In this document: piece after piece, positions 43,800 to 55,410 of the stretch | Layout: the number at the start of each line of letters is the position of its first letter | Numbering within the stretch: the first letter of the stretch is position 1 | NCBI GenBank assembly: GCA_038502055.1 | Contig: JAXRKN010000027.1 | Coordinates: forward strand, 186,001-250,000 | DNA: 64,000 nucleotides | Origin: Tanytarsus gracilentus | Taxonomy: Eukaryota > Arthropoda > Insecta > Diptera > Chironomidae | Direction of reading: 5' to 3' | The notes under the pieces: generated by a model | The model's input: only the letters and a program-made list of their open reading frames with translations | What the model was told of the DNA's origin: nothing | Database searches by the model: none | Position numbers and translations under genes: made by a program

Positions 43800-44000
43800 A
43801 AATTGAGGTTGACATGTGCTTGGGATCACGAAAAAAGCAAAAAAATTCTCTCTCAATTTCTCTCTTTTCTCTTTTGGGAAATTTTATCTCTCACACAGCA
43901 TGTGAAAAGTGTTTTTCCACTTGATATTCAGTCGTTCGTTGGTCAACACGCGGATCAGATGGAAAATCTGAAAGAGAAAATTTTTGTGAATATTTTATTA
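43800..44000 (+). promoter_or_regulatory. Probable promoter of Lgr1 copy B
   Basis: TC-rich sequence precedes TCAGTCGTTCGTTGGTC (initiator-like TCAGTC at 43928) and CACGCGGATCAGAT, paralleling the copy A block. It lies 4.5 kb upstream of the start codon, implying a long leader intron. Confidence 0.45.
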
Positions 44001-47000
44001 ATAAAATGATAAAAGAGTTGATGGAAAAATATGAAGGAAAATTTTTTCACCACATCCAAATCAAACATGTGCGACCATGAAAGAAAATATCTGGAGATTT
44101 AAATAAACATTCGGAAAATTGCGATGTAAAAAAAGTTTAGTGAATATTAAACAAGAATAAAATGTGAATAAACTTGAGAATTTTAAAAAGGTAAAATTTG
44201 ATTATTAAAAAAGGAAAAAATCAAGGATAAAAATTTAACAAATTTTAAAGAATATTTCGAGTTTTATAAAGTCAAACTTGGATGTAAGAATTTTTTTTAA
44301 AATTTGAATTTCTAATCGAAAAAAATTAAATTTTTACATTTTAAATATTTGATGATTTTTTCGTGTTTTTAAACTTTGATAAAATTTATAAAATTTTCTC
44401 TCAAAAACACAAAAATAGAATAATTTTTTCCACTTGAAAAAACAAACAAAAAAATGATAAACATCAAAATTTCTCTCATTTTCATCATCAACCAAGTCAC
44501 TTCTAAGAATATTGAGTTCCTTTTACTTAAACATTTAAGACTCTTTCAACTTAACTAATGTTGAAAAATATATTGAGTTAATTACCCTCATAAGTCTTTT
44601 TCTAATTAATTATTAACTATGCAAAACTTGGAAAATGAGAAAAAAATTTAATGCCGACAAAGTTTTAAAAGTGATTCATCATGACAAGTCTTATAATGAC
44701 AGTAAAAAAAGTAGGAATTAATTTTAGATGATTAAATTTATGAGAGGTAATAAAAGTTAATTTCAATATTTGCCATGCAAATTTAAATTATAATCGACTT
44801 TTTTGGAATGAAAAAAAAAAGTTTTTGGAGTTAAAAGAATTTTTTTGAATTTAAATTTATAAAGTCAACTTAAGAATTTTTAAAAAATAATTCTTTTTTT
44901 AAATATTTTGAATTTATTTAAAAATTATTTTTCGGATTTTTTTTCGAAAAATTAAGCTGAATTTTTTAAATAATGTTTTTAATTTTTCTTCTTTCAATAA
45001 ATTTTTTAATAATGTTAAATTTTATATATTGTAGAAGAGAATCTAAACACACAAATTGAGCCACCCCAAAATAAAATTCTTCTTATCTTATCAATGTCAA
45101 TTTCAATTAGTTCTGCAAACTTTTTCTATTTATTTTATTTTTCGAATTGTTACCAAAAAAAATCATGAAAAGAAATTTAATGACGCAAAATTCTCATGAA
45201 ATTTTTGAATACTGTCAAATTGACAGGCAATTAGTAAAAATGTCTTTTTAAATTTAATTTGAGTTCAATTTGTTACGTTTAAAATTTTGAGAATTTACTG
45301 TCGCATTGTAAATTGAGTTTCTTGTTAACAAATCAAATTGAATAAAAAAAATATGAAACGTGTGCATTTTCAATAAAATGGAAAATTTAAAAGAAGCAAG
45401 TTAAATTTTGCATTTAAATGAAATGTGAGGCAAATTTTGAATTTTTATGAGCACAAATTTTAAGTTATTGAGCGAGGATTAAAAATTTAAAATTTTTAAT
45501 GTTCAAAAATATTTTATTTAATTTTTCGACTCAAAAATTTCTCATTTAAGAAAATACAAAAATTTTAATATCTTTTTGTATAATTTCGAAAACTGTTTCC
45601 AAATCCATTAACATTTTTTTCAATGCATTCAATCTTGTCAATACTTAATGCATCGAGCATTATAATCTAAAAGCATTAATGGGGGATGAAAATCTTCTCA
45701 TTCATCTCCTTAACAACAAAACTCTTTTCACTCAATTGAACATCGAACAAAATTGTTAAAAAGAGCTACTTAAAATACGACGAAAAAATATGTTTACATT
45801 TTCTGCATGTAATTTAATCCCTTTTGAATCTACATTGTTTATTATACAAAGGTGATGAATGCGAAATTGGTTCGATTGAATCGTGGAGACACGCTTGAGA
45901 TTAAATTTCAAATTTATTTTTTTTTGACTTTAAAATGTCAATGATTTAAGTATTATTTTTTTAAAGTGAGTTTTTTACTTTGAATTTTTATTCAGTTAAA
46001 ATTTTTTAAACAGAACAAAAAAGTTTATAAATTTTTCAATTAAATTAAAAAAATATAAAAAAATTGCTTAATTTTTAAATAAATACAAAAATTGCTAAAT
46101 TTGAGTAAAATTTAAATTTTTTGATTTTTGAGTAAAACTTGATAAAAAATTCTATTGAATAAAAAATCCAGAAAAGTTCTAAAAATAACTCTTGAACAGA
46201 GATTAAGAAAACAAAGTAAAATCATTTAAATCAATTTATATGTTTTTTCGTCCCCCACAAAAACAAAACAAATATTTTCAATTTTCTATCTTGTAAATCG
46301 ATGACTCAGGAAAAACATTAAAATTTACTCTTGCGAACAAAAGAGATGAGTTTTGTTATTTTAGGAAAACAGTCTTGAAACTCCCACACTGAAATTGATG
46401 AAAAAAAATTTAAAGTTGGAATTGGTCGGTTGATGAAGTTCCGAGATTTCATCGGTCAATCGCAATTATGAACATGATGAATTAATTTAGAGGTTGATTG
46501 ATGGAATACTGAGAAAAGCGTTAAATTAGATAAATAATTGGATGAAACTTTAAGTGGTTAAATGGACATGTGATTATTTTACACATAACGCGTTAAAATC
46601 TAATTATTATTTTTTTGTGGATGTTTTAATTTTTAATAACAAGCTCATTAATTTCTGACCAACTGATCAATTTTAATAGCTACAAAATTTTATTGATGTT
46701 TTTGTGGATTTTGATCAACTAATTTAAAAATTAGTTTATAAAAAATTAATTATTAAAAAATTAATTAGTTAAAAGATTTATTATTTAAAAAAATTATTAA
46801 TTTGATTTTATTGCAGAAGAGATTCAATTTTAAAAACCTCTGAATCTTTAAAAAGTTTAAAAACACACAAATAGACAGAAATGTACATTCGGTACTCAAA
46901 ACATTGAAAAGCTTTATTTTCAACCCTCAAAAACTGAAAGCTAATCATTTTAATTTAAAAGCTTTTACATAATGACAAAAGCTTCAATTAAGTCGAAAGA

Positions 47001-47299
47001 ACTAAAAAGATTTTTCCTGATTCTTACATCATTCAATCTTATTTATTTCATTATAAATTTTAGATTCGTTTTGCGTCATTTTTGTGATGAGGCAAAAATT
47101 ACGTAAAACCTATATCTAAAATGATAAAAATGAGAATGTAACAAAACAATTTTTATTCATGACCGATTAACCCAACCGAACATTGTATGTCTGTTCAATT
47201 CAGACTTTTTTCATTCTTCAGTAACTCAGACGAAGACAAACTTTTTTATTGTTTTTCTTTCCGAGGTCAAATGGTTATTTTTGCCTATTCACTTTTTTA

Positions 47300-47853
47300 G
47301 CGTAACCCACAAAGTGGTGTAACGCTTATATGCTCGTGATTCCGTCCGTCCGTCCGTCTGCACAAGCGAGATCTCGGTCCCTGGACCAGCTAGAGACTTC
47401 TTGTTTTCGCCAGATGGTAGCTCTTAGGGTCTATATGTGCAGGCACTGACTATTTTTTGAGTCATGACCTATGGTCGTGCCATGGACGGCCATAACGTCC
47501 ATTTTTCATACAAATTTTCTCTTATATGGCTTCATGGGTATCGTTGAACTCGTGATTGGACCAGAAATCGATTGGCATTGATTCGTAACTTGACCAGGAA
47601 TCGATTGACATACATGATTTTTCGAGTCGTGACCTATGGTCGTGCCACAGACAGCCAAAATGTCCATTTTTCAGAACTATGGCTTCATGGGTATCGTTGA
47701 ACTCGTAATTGGACCAGGAATCTAATGACATAGACGATTTTTGAGGAATGGTCGAACAGGACTGCCACGGACAGCCAAAGTGTCCGGATTGACTTAAACT
47801 CATTTTTTATGCACTTGATTTTCAAACACTGATCTGTTACAAGTGGGTTACGC
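47300..47853. mobile_element. Dispersed repeat with GCGTAACCCAC inverted ends and internal 165-base duplication
   Basis: The left end reads GCGTAACCCACAAAGTGG and the right end GTGGGTTACGC, forming inverted termini. A CCGTCCGTCCGTC run follows the left end. The internal segment starting GACCTATGGTCGTGCC at 47466 recurs at 47631 (period 165), and a third, weaker copy follows. Base composition is far less AT-rich than the surroundings. A second, partial copy of the left end begins at 63854. No protein is recognised inside. It is probably a non-autonomous DNA element. Confidence 0.7.
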
Positions 47854-48469
47854 GGCAACACCCACGTGTGGGTTTTGAAACATTTTTTTATTATTAAACT
47901 AACAAAATTTATATCTTCGTGTGTGAAGATTTTCTCGAACAATCATCGATTGTTATTTATGTGGAAATTATCAATAAAGTGGGCATGGTTGCTTATAACA
48001 ATTTCCAAATAAAAACGAACCCAATCTTCTGATTAATCTCATAAGATTTATTTCCATCAAATATTTTATTTTGCGTCTCACGTAGATGAGATTTAGGATC
48101 TTTTAATTGTGTGCGTGTGTTTTTATGCAAACAAATTAAACAAATCTTGGAAATTAATTCGAGAAATTCGACCAAAATCAATTTCTGGGCTTGCATCAGA
48201 ATTTAATGAGATTTTCATCGAATTTGCTTTGTTTAATTTTGAGCATTAAAGTTAAGCTAAAATTCATGTTTTCACTTAAATCAAATTAGCAAAGATTAAA
48301 TTTTGCTGTAAAATTTTCCAATAAAATCCATCAATTATTTTTCCGCCTCGAATAAATTCTCAAATTGATCAATTTCAATTAATTAAGTCACAACACAATT
48401 CAATTACGTTTTATTGCTTTCATTATATTTTTTACAGATGAATTTTGATGACTAAAAAAAGTCCCACGC

Positions 48470-51400
48470 ATGGTACACAAACCACTCAAAAAGATGAACT
48501 TGATTCTTTTATTTCTTGTGTTGAGTTGCTTGAGTGGCTCCTACACTTTTTTGCTGAAATATACAGCGGACAATTTGACATTTTTTCATGGACGATTTTC
48601 TCGCGATTGGAACGTCAAAAGTCTTCCGTGGTGGTGCACGTGCTCTAATGAATTGCTTGGAATTGAGGTAATTTTTTATCAAACTTTTAATCATCAACTT
48701 TATAATTTTAATATTCTGAAAATAAATAACTTTTTTCATTAAAAAATTAATTTTACTTTAACTAATTTTTATAAACCAAATTTTAAAATTTTGTTGAGTG
48801 AAATTTTTTTCGCAAATCTCTGTCTAAAATTTGCAATTAATTTTTAATTCTTTTCACTCTTGAAAAAATAAAAATCATTTCAAATAAAATTTTTTCAAGC
48901 TTTTTTCAATTAAACCAGAAAAGGTGCTCAATTAGGATAAAAAAAATTTAAAAGCTTAAAAAAATTTAAAAAAACGTCAAAGTAAAATTGATGCGATTTT
49001 ATTTTGAATTTCAACAAAAAATTTAAACTTAAAATTCATCAAACTTTTTTTAATAAATAAAAAGATTCGTTAAATTTAAAATAAAGTTTTTTAAAATTTA
49101 AAACAAAGATTTTTTTAAATTTGAACTTTAAAATTGATCAATCTAAAAATAATAAATTTATTATTGAAAAACTTTCAAATTGACACCGAAAATTTTTCTC
49201 ACAAAAATCTCGAAACAAACTTTTTGTTCCTCGTGCACTTGACAAGATTAAACTTAATTTGATGCTAAAAACAGCATCAATGATAAGAAATCGGAGCGGA
49301 AATTCCCTCGAGACACGTTGAATAATTCCAGAAGCTTATGATGGAAAATTATTTAAAGATTTTTTTTTTAGTGAATTTAAATTTTATAAAGCAGCTTAAA
49401 AATCAGGTGGTGGAAAACTCTAAATTTAAAATTTATATAAAGTGGAACAAAAAAATTATCTAATGCACGTAAAAATTTTCACACCAGAATTTAATTTCAA
49501 TTTTGCGAGTAAAATAAAACCAATTTAATTCACCGTCGAACTTTGCACCAATTTTTATGGCTTCAATTTCTCCCACGAGGGTTTCTTTGAAAGTCTTTTG
49601 TTTTGCTCCGAAAATGATTTCGCTAGCACCACTTGAGCAATAAACTCAACAACACTAAACTAATTAAATTGTTCGTCCTCTTCAGAATGAATCTGAGTGT
49701 CATTGTGAGGGCAAAGAGCTCCGCAAATTGCCGCAAGTGCTAAAAAACATCACAATTTTGTCGATTAGCAACGCAAACTTGGAAGGACTTAAACAAAATG
49801 ATTTAGATCGCTACAGCGAAACATTGAAGGATTTGTGAGTTTTATTTTTAACTTTTTTAAGGAAATCAAAAAATCAGGGGCGGTAAACTCGCAATTCTAA
49901 ATTTTTATTTACAGATATTTAGCATCAGTTCCACATTTTCATCACATTGAGTCGACAACATTTCGTCATGTCAGTCATCTTCGAACGATGTAAATGAAAA
50001 AATATAAAAAATTGAATTTTAATATTTTCTAAATTTCTTAGTTACATTTCACACGCGCCAGCGCTTCAATTTATCTCATCTGACGTCTTCAGATACATAA
50101 CTGAGTCCTTTAAAGTGCTGTAAGTAAAATCTAAATTGATCTTTTTAATCTTTAACAAATTTATCGTTACAGACGAATCATTCAGTCTGGCCTCAAAGCT
50201 ATTCCGTATCTAAAGTTATTGCCAGGAGTCGGAATTTTGTCGCAAATGTAAGAAATTTCTTGAAAACTTTTTATCGTTAACTTTTTCAATATTCTTATTT
50301 AAAGTGACTTCGAAGGTAATGAGATTACGATGATTGCTGAAAATTCCTTTCAAGTTAGAACCGAAATTCTGTGAGTAATCTGAAAATGCTTCAGCAAAAA
50401 AATTTTAAGGGTCACTGGAAATTGAATAAATAACAAGTTCAAAAGAAAATATTTGTGGTTTTCACAAATGAGGATGAAAAACGAATAAATTTGATTTAAT
50501 GAATAAATAAATATGTAATAAATTTTGTATTAAATTTCGATAGAAGAATTTGAATTTATTAATAACTAAAAAATTTATAAAATAATTAAAGCTTATATAA
50601 TTAAAAGTTAATATTTTTATAAAATTTAATTTTAATTTAAAATTTAAATATTTTTTAAAAACTTAACAATAGGTAGAAACTCAAATTTTGATGTTGAGTT
50701 TCCCAACCCTGATTTATTTTTTTGAAATTTTACTATTTAGAGCATGATAATTTATAAATTTTTAACACGAGTAGAGAATAATTTTTAAATAAATAAATCA
50801 AGTTTCCAACCCCTGATTTTTCTTTTTAAAATTATTTAATTCGACCCGAAAATTTTTTACTTCTTCACAATTTTTCAACTAATTAAAATTCTCAAAATTT
50901 TTCGCTCCCAATTTTCTCGTTATAACTTTTTAATTAGCATCCTCGACAACAACAATTTGATTAGTATTCAGCGAGCGGCATTTAACGGATCTGAAATTGG
51001 ACATTTGTGAGTGATTTATTATTAATTTATTGTCTTGGTGGTCAAATATTTTGATTAAAACTTTTTAAAGGTCTCAAATTTTGTTTTAATTTTTTAAATC
51101 GTTAAATTTTAAAAAATTTTGTTAATTTTTTTTTAAATCGTTAAATTTTAAAAGTTTTCGAATAATTTAATTTTCTTCAACAAATCCTCGAAACTTTCTT
51201 TTTATCTCTTTCCAACCCATTTTTAATTCAATTAAACTTCAAAGTTGTTTAAACCTCAATTCTCTGAAAACATTTCATTACTAAAACCATTTTGGGATGA
51301 AATTAAGTCTCTTTTTTCTAATTGATCCGTCACGCGCAAATATTTGTCTCGTCATAAAACTTTTATTTTACGAACACGTCAGAGATAACTTGAAGAGTTC

Positions 51401-53546
51401 TATTTACATCTTAGAAATGTTTCAACCCTGAATATTAAACATTTTTATCATCACTGTGATTTCTTCTCTCATTCCACGCCATTCAGAATTTAACCCAAAA
51501 TTCTTCGTGAGCGAGAGACGAAAAAATTATTACACAATGGAATTTTTCATACATAAAATTTTTGTTAATAAAAAATTGAAATTTTATTTGCTTTTAAAAA
51601 TTTTTTAATCTCATTTTTCAGAAGCATCAAAGGCAACAAAAATTTGCATTTACTGGACGAAAATGCCTTCGAAGGATTGCTGGAAATTCGAGAATTGTGA
51701 GTGCAAAAAATTCATGATAAAAATTTTCTCACAATGACCACAAAAACTTTTTCTCCAGAGACTTATCACGCACGGCAATCACCACACTGCCCTCGAATGG
51801 ATTAAGTCGTTTGGAGCATTTACGCATCCAAAATACTCACTCCCTCATCAAGATTCCATCGGTTTATAACTTCATGGTGACTTTTTATTGCCAGCAAATT
51901 ATTTATTGACTCGTAAAATGTTCAATTTCTAGGGCCTCGAGGAAGCTCACATGACTCATCCATTCCACTGTTGTGCATTCCAATTTCCTTCGGTTCATGA
52001 TCCAAAAACCCATGAAAAACACCTCAAAATTATTAAACAACTCAAAACTGAGTGCGAAGGATCAAAAAATGTAAAGAGAAGAAAAAGATTTTTCACTTCC
52101 GAGATAAGTAAAAGAGAAATCGAAATGGATCGTTTTCTTGATGAAGATTTAGATAAAGAAGGAACTTTTCATCCTCCAGTGAATACAAGTCACATGCCGG
52201 AATTTCTGTGCGGAAATATTTCATTTTTGTAAGTGAATTTTTTGTGAGGTAATTTTTCAACATTAAAACCCTTTCTCTAGTGTCCGCAAGTTGAGATGTT
52301 TTCCCACCCCCGACGCACTCAATTCATGCGAAGATGTGATGGGAAGTGAGTGGTTAAGGATTTCCGTTTGGTTAGGTAGAAAATTTATTCCGCTATCAAA
52401 AGCACTTGATTACCTTAATCTTCTCTCTTTTTTCAACCCTCATAAAGTTGTGTCGTTAGCTGTCATAGGAAACACAGCTGTGTTGGTCGTTTTGCTCTCT
52501 GATTGTTCAATATTTACTGTTCCAAAGTTTCTCATGTGCAATTTAGCATTTGCTGACCTTGTGATGGGACTCTACTTGATGTTAGTGGCTGCAATTGATG
52601 TTCACTCGACTGGCGAATATTTTAATGTCGCTTATCACTGGCAGTATGGTGAGTTGTGGAATATTTTCACATTTAATTAAAGTTCATCTTCATATTCAGG
52701 TTTCGGTTGTCGTCTCGCGGGTTTTCTTACCGTCTTCGCTTCTCAACTTTCAATCTTCACCCTCACAATTATCACCATCGAACGTTGGTTCGCCATCACC
52801 AAGGCAATTTTTCTCACCAAACGTCTCAACCGACGCAATGCCACAATCATCATGATTTTTGGCTACATCTTGTCAATTATTCTCGCCTCACTTCCACTCA
52901 TCGGTGTAAGTAATTACTCATCAACCAGCATCTGTCTACCAATGCGAGCGGAATTTATGCGAGATGTGATTTATTTACTGACATTACTGGCTGCGAGCGG
53001 CGTTGGATTTAGCATAATGGTTTTTTGCTATCTTCACGTTTATTTACACTTGCACATGATGGAAGTGGCGCAGGGAAGTGTTTTTAATCGAGAAACTGCG
53101 GCGACGAAAAAAATGGCATTGCTGGTAAATTAATTAAAGTTTTAAAAATTATTTCATATAATAAAATTTTTTCGTAGGTTTTCACGAATTTCGTCTGTTG
53201 GGCCCCGATAGCATTTTTTGGACTGTCAGCACTCGCCGGTCACAGTTTCATTGACGTCACTCAGGCTAAAATTCTTCTCGTATTCATTTATCCACTCAAT
53301 TCATGTGCAAATCCTTACCTGTATGCAATTTTCACCAAACAATACCGACGTGAGTCAATCGCAATGTTCGCTAAATGCGGCTGCAACAAACAAAATCAGC
53401 ATGGTGAGAGTTTTCAATTTCGATACACAACGACGAACTGTTGCTCGATGAATGTGACTCACAACGCAAGCATGAACAGCCGAACATCGTCGAAATGCTC
53501 GAAAGAAGAGAAAAGACTGAAAACTGGATTGTTGAGGGAAGTTTGA
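48470..53546 (+). CDS. Lgr1: Glycoprotein hormone receptor-like LGR (Lgr1), copy B
   Basis: Fourteen exons: 48470-48667, 49686-49834, 49915-49989, 50042-50119, 50173-50247, 50305-50370, 50938-51006, 51622-51696, 51759-51876, 51933-52228, 52281-52375, 52448-52648, 52700-53124, 53178-53546. Exon order and phases match copy A; the product has 762 residues. All receptor motifs are kept (HPFHCCAF, ERW, FVCWAP, NPYLY). Differences: two Cys of copy A's N-terminal cap (FCHCHF) are replaced (FFHGRF), and the C-terminal tail is unrelated, ending in a Ser/Cys-rich segment. The start could be 48470 or the second ATG at 48494, which gives MNLILLFLVL. Exons 12-13 are nearly identical to copy A in DNA. The 72-base intron 11 is open in frame. 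Confidence 0.9.
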
Positions 53547-54114
53547 AAAATTAATTGAAATTTTTATTTTGCATTTAATGAAAGGTAAAATTAAATTAAA
53601 TATTTTTGGAAATTATATTTTTAAAGGGGAAAACTTAAGCAGAGCTTACAAAAATATTCACTGAACTTGAAAACTTCAAAAATTCCTGGAATGTTTTTTT
53701 TTGAAGTTTTAAGCTCTACAAAATTCATTAATGTTAGGAATGTTGAGTAAAACTCTATAAAATGTGATTTCATGTTGATGTAAAAAATACGAAATTTTAT
53801 GTATAAAAAATAAATGTTTATAAAATATAAAATATTTGAAATTTTCATTCTTAGCTCCTGTTTGAGCTGCGAGAAAATCGAAAAATTCACGAGAGAAAAA
53901 TGCGATAAGAGCGAGAATGTAAATTTCTCAAATAATCGAATGCACGAACATTCTCTTTCGAGGTAAACATCACGACGATCTCCTCATTATTTTATTAATT
54001 ACGCATTCAACTTCTGGTTGACATTATAGAAAGTAAGAAAATTATTTTTTCGTGTGTTTTCAAAAAAAATCGAAAAAGAAAATTTTAAAGGATTAAAAAG
54101 ATAAAAAATTTAAA
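53547..54114. other. Intergenic between Lgr1-B and the AMPK beta gene
   Basis: No gene was found. The region contains the 3' end of Lgr1-B (AATAAA near 53809) and the upstream region of the AMPK beta gene with the GAGAGAAAAA/GCGAGAATG area at 53890-53960. Confidence 0.4.
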
Positions 54115-54154
54115 ATGAATTTTTTGTTTAATAAAACGCCGGCATTGACGAAAG
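54115..54154 (+). other. Possible alternative first coding exon of the AMPK beta gene
   Basis: ATG followed by 12 codons (MNFLFNKTPALTK) and one extra base ends at a consensus donor G/GTAAGA. It ends in the same phase as the main first exon (54394-54475), so it would join exon 2 at 54542 in frame. A product made from it would lack the MGNQQ N-myristoylation signal. Confidence 0.45.
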
Positions 54155-54393
54155 GTAAGAATGACCTCATATCAAATTATCAAATTAACCCACATACAAA
54201 AAAATCATCGCACAAGGAATATTTTTTTTGTAACGTCTTTTTAAAATTTAAATTTCTCTTGCTCAATTTTATCGCTCACAAGATTTGAGAAAAAATAAAA
54301 ATTTAGTACACAAATAATTTTAGCACATAAAAAATATCAAAACAAGAAATTTCAATAAAATAAATTTTTCACTCTTCATTATTTTAATTTACG

Positions 54394-55410
54394 ATGGGAA
54401 ATCAACAAGGCGCACTGCCACGTGAACGTCATAAATCAGGTTCACAGGACTTGATACCGAGCTCGCCGAATAGAGGTAAACAATAAAATTTATCCTTGAA
54501 ACGCAATTGAGAAAAAAATTAAAACTTTGCCAATTTAAAAGATGGAACAGCGTTTGTTTTCGATAAACGACCAATTAACAATCGACTAGCGGTGGAGGAC
54601 GATGAGTCACAATTTTCGCGATCATTACCGCATGAAAATGAATTTTCGAGTCGATATCCGAGACAAAGAGGTGAGTGAAGTGAAAAACATCCAGAAGGTT
54701 TTCAATTTCCTGATTTTTTGTTGTAGCAAACACTTTAAGTGAAGGAACCGGACCAAAAACGCCGCCTGAAATTATTACCGAAAAATCAGCGGTGCCGACT
54801 GTGTTCAAGTGGGATGGCGGTGGCAAGAATGTTTTTATAACTGGAACATTTAGTGGATGGAAGGCACTGCCGATGGTTAAGTCTCACGGTGATTTTGTGA
54901 CAATTATCGATTTGCCAGAGGGCGAACATCAGTTTAAATTTTGTGTCGATGGAGAGTGGAGGCATGATCCGAAAATGGTGAGCTAAAGCTGGATTTTAAT
55001 AATTTATAATTTAATTTAAAAAAAAATTCCAGAAAAACATCGAAAACGAAGTCGGCAGTCGCAACAACATGCTCAGCGTTCGTCGATCAGATTTTGAGGT
55101 ATTTCAAGCACTCGCCAAAGACTCGGAAGACACCGACAATTCAGAATCGAAAGAATATTCCCAAGATATTCCACAAATTAAGCCATGGGAAAAGATCAAC
55201 GGTCCACCAATTCTTCCGCCACATCTGCTTCAAGTAATTTTGAATAAGGACACGCCGCTCTCGTGTGAACCGACTCTCCTTCCCGAGCCCAATCACGTGA
55301 TGCTGAATCATTTGTATGCGTTGAGTATTAAAGATTCCGTGATGGTTCTCTCGGCAACGCACCGATATAGAAAGAAATATGTCACGACTCTGCTCTACAA
55401 GCCGATTTAA
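54394..55410 (+). CDS. alc: AMP-activated protein kinase beta subunit (alicorn)
   Basis: Four-exon model 54394-54475, 54542-54670, 54727-54977, 55033-55410, giving 279 residues. The start MGNQQG is an N-myristoylation signal, as in the animal beta subunits. The CBM48 glycogen-binding domain runs from VFKWDGGGKNVFITGTFSGW to EGEHQFKFCVDGEWRHDP, with the Trp residues that contact glycogen. The C-terminal ASC domain, which holds alpha and gamma together, is almost unchanged from vertebrates: PPILPPHLLQVILNKD, EPNHVMLNHLYALSIKD, LSATHRYRKKYVTTLLYKPI. The length is close to the human beta1 of 270. It acts as the scaffold of the AMPK energy-sensing complex. Confidence 0.95.

Larger units (their letters stand above)
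42979..48469 (+). other. Spacer between the Lgr1 copies: promoter and probable long 5'UTR intron of copy B
   Basis: No coding gene was recognised in 5.5 kb. The promoter-like block is at 43800-44000. A splice acceptor TTTTTTACAG precedes the leader ATGAATTTTG at 48438, so most of the interval is probably intron. A GC-richer mobile element lies at about 47300-47853. Short open frames within that element are not called. Confidence 0.45.

Noticed and set aside
47522..47942. Minus-strand frames with repeated SMSLDSW/SMSIDSW and FGCLWH
   Set aside because: They lie inside the GCGTAACCCAC repeat and its internal 165-base duplication; the amino-acid repetition comes from the DNA repeat.
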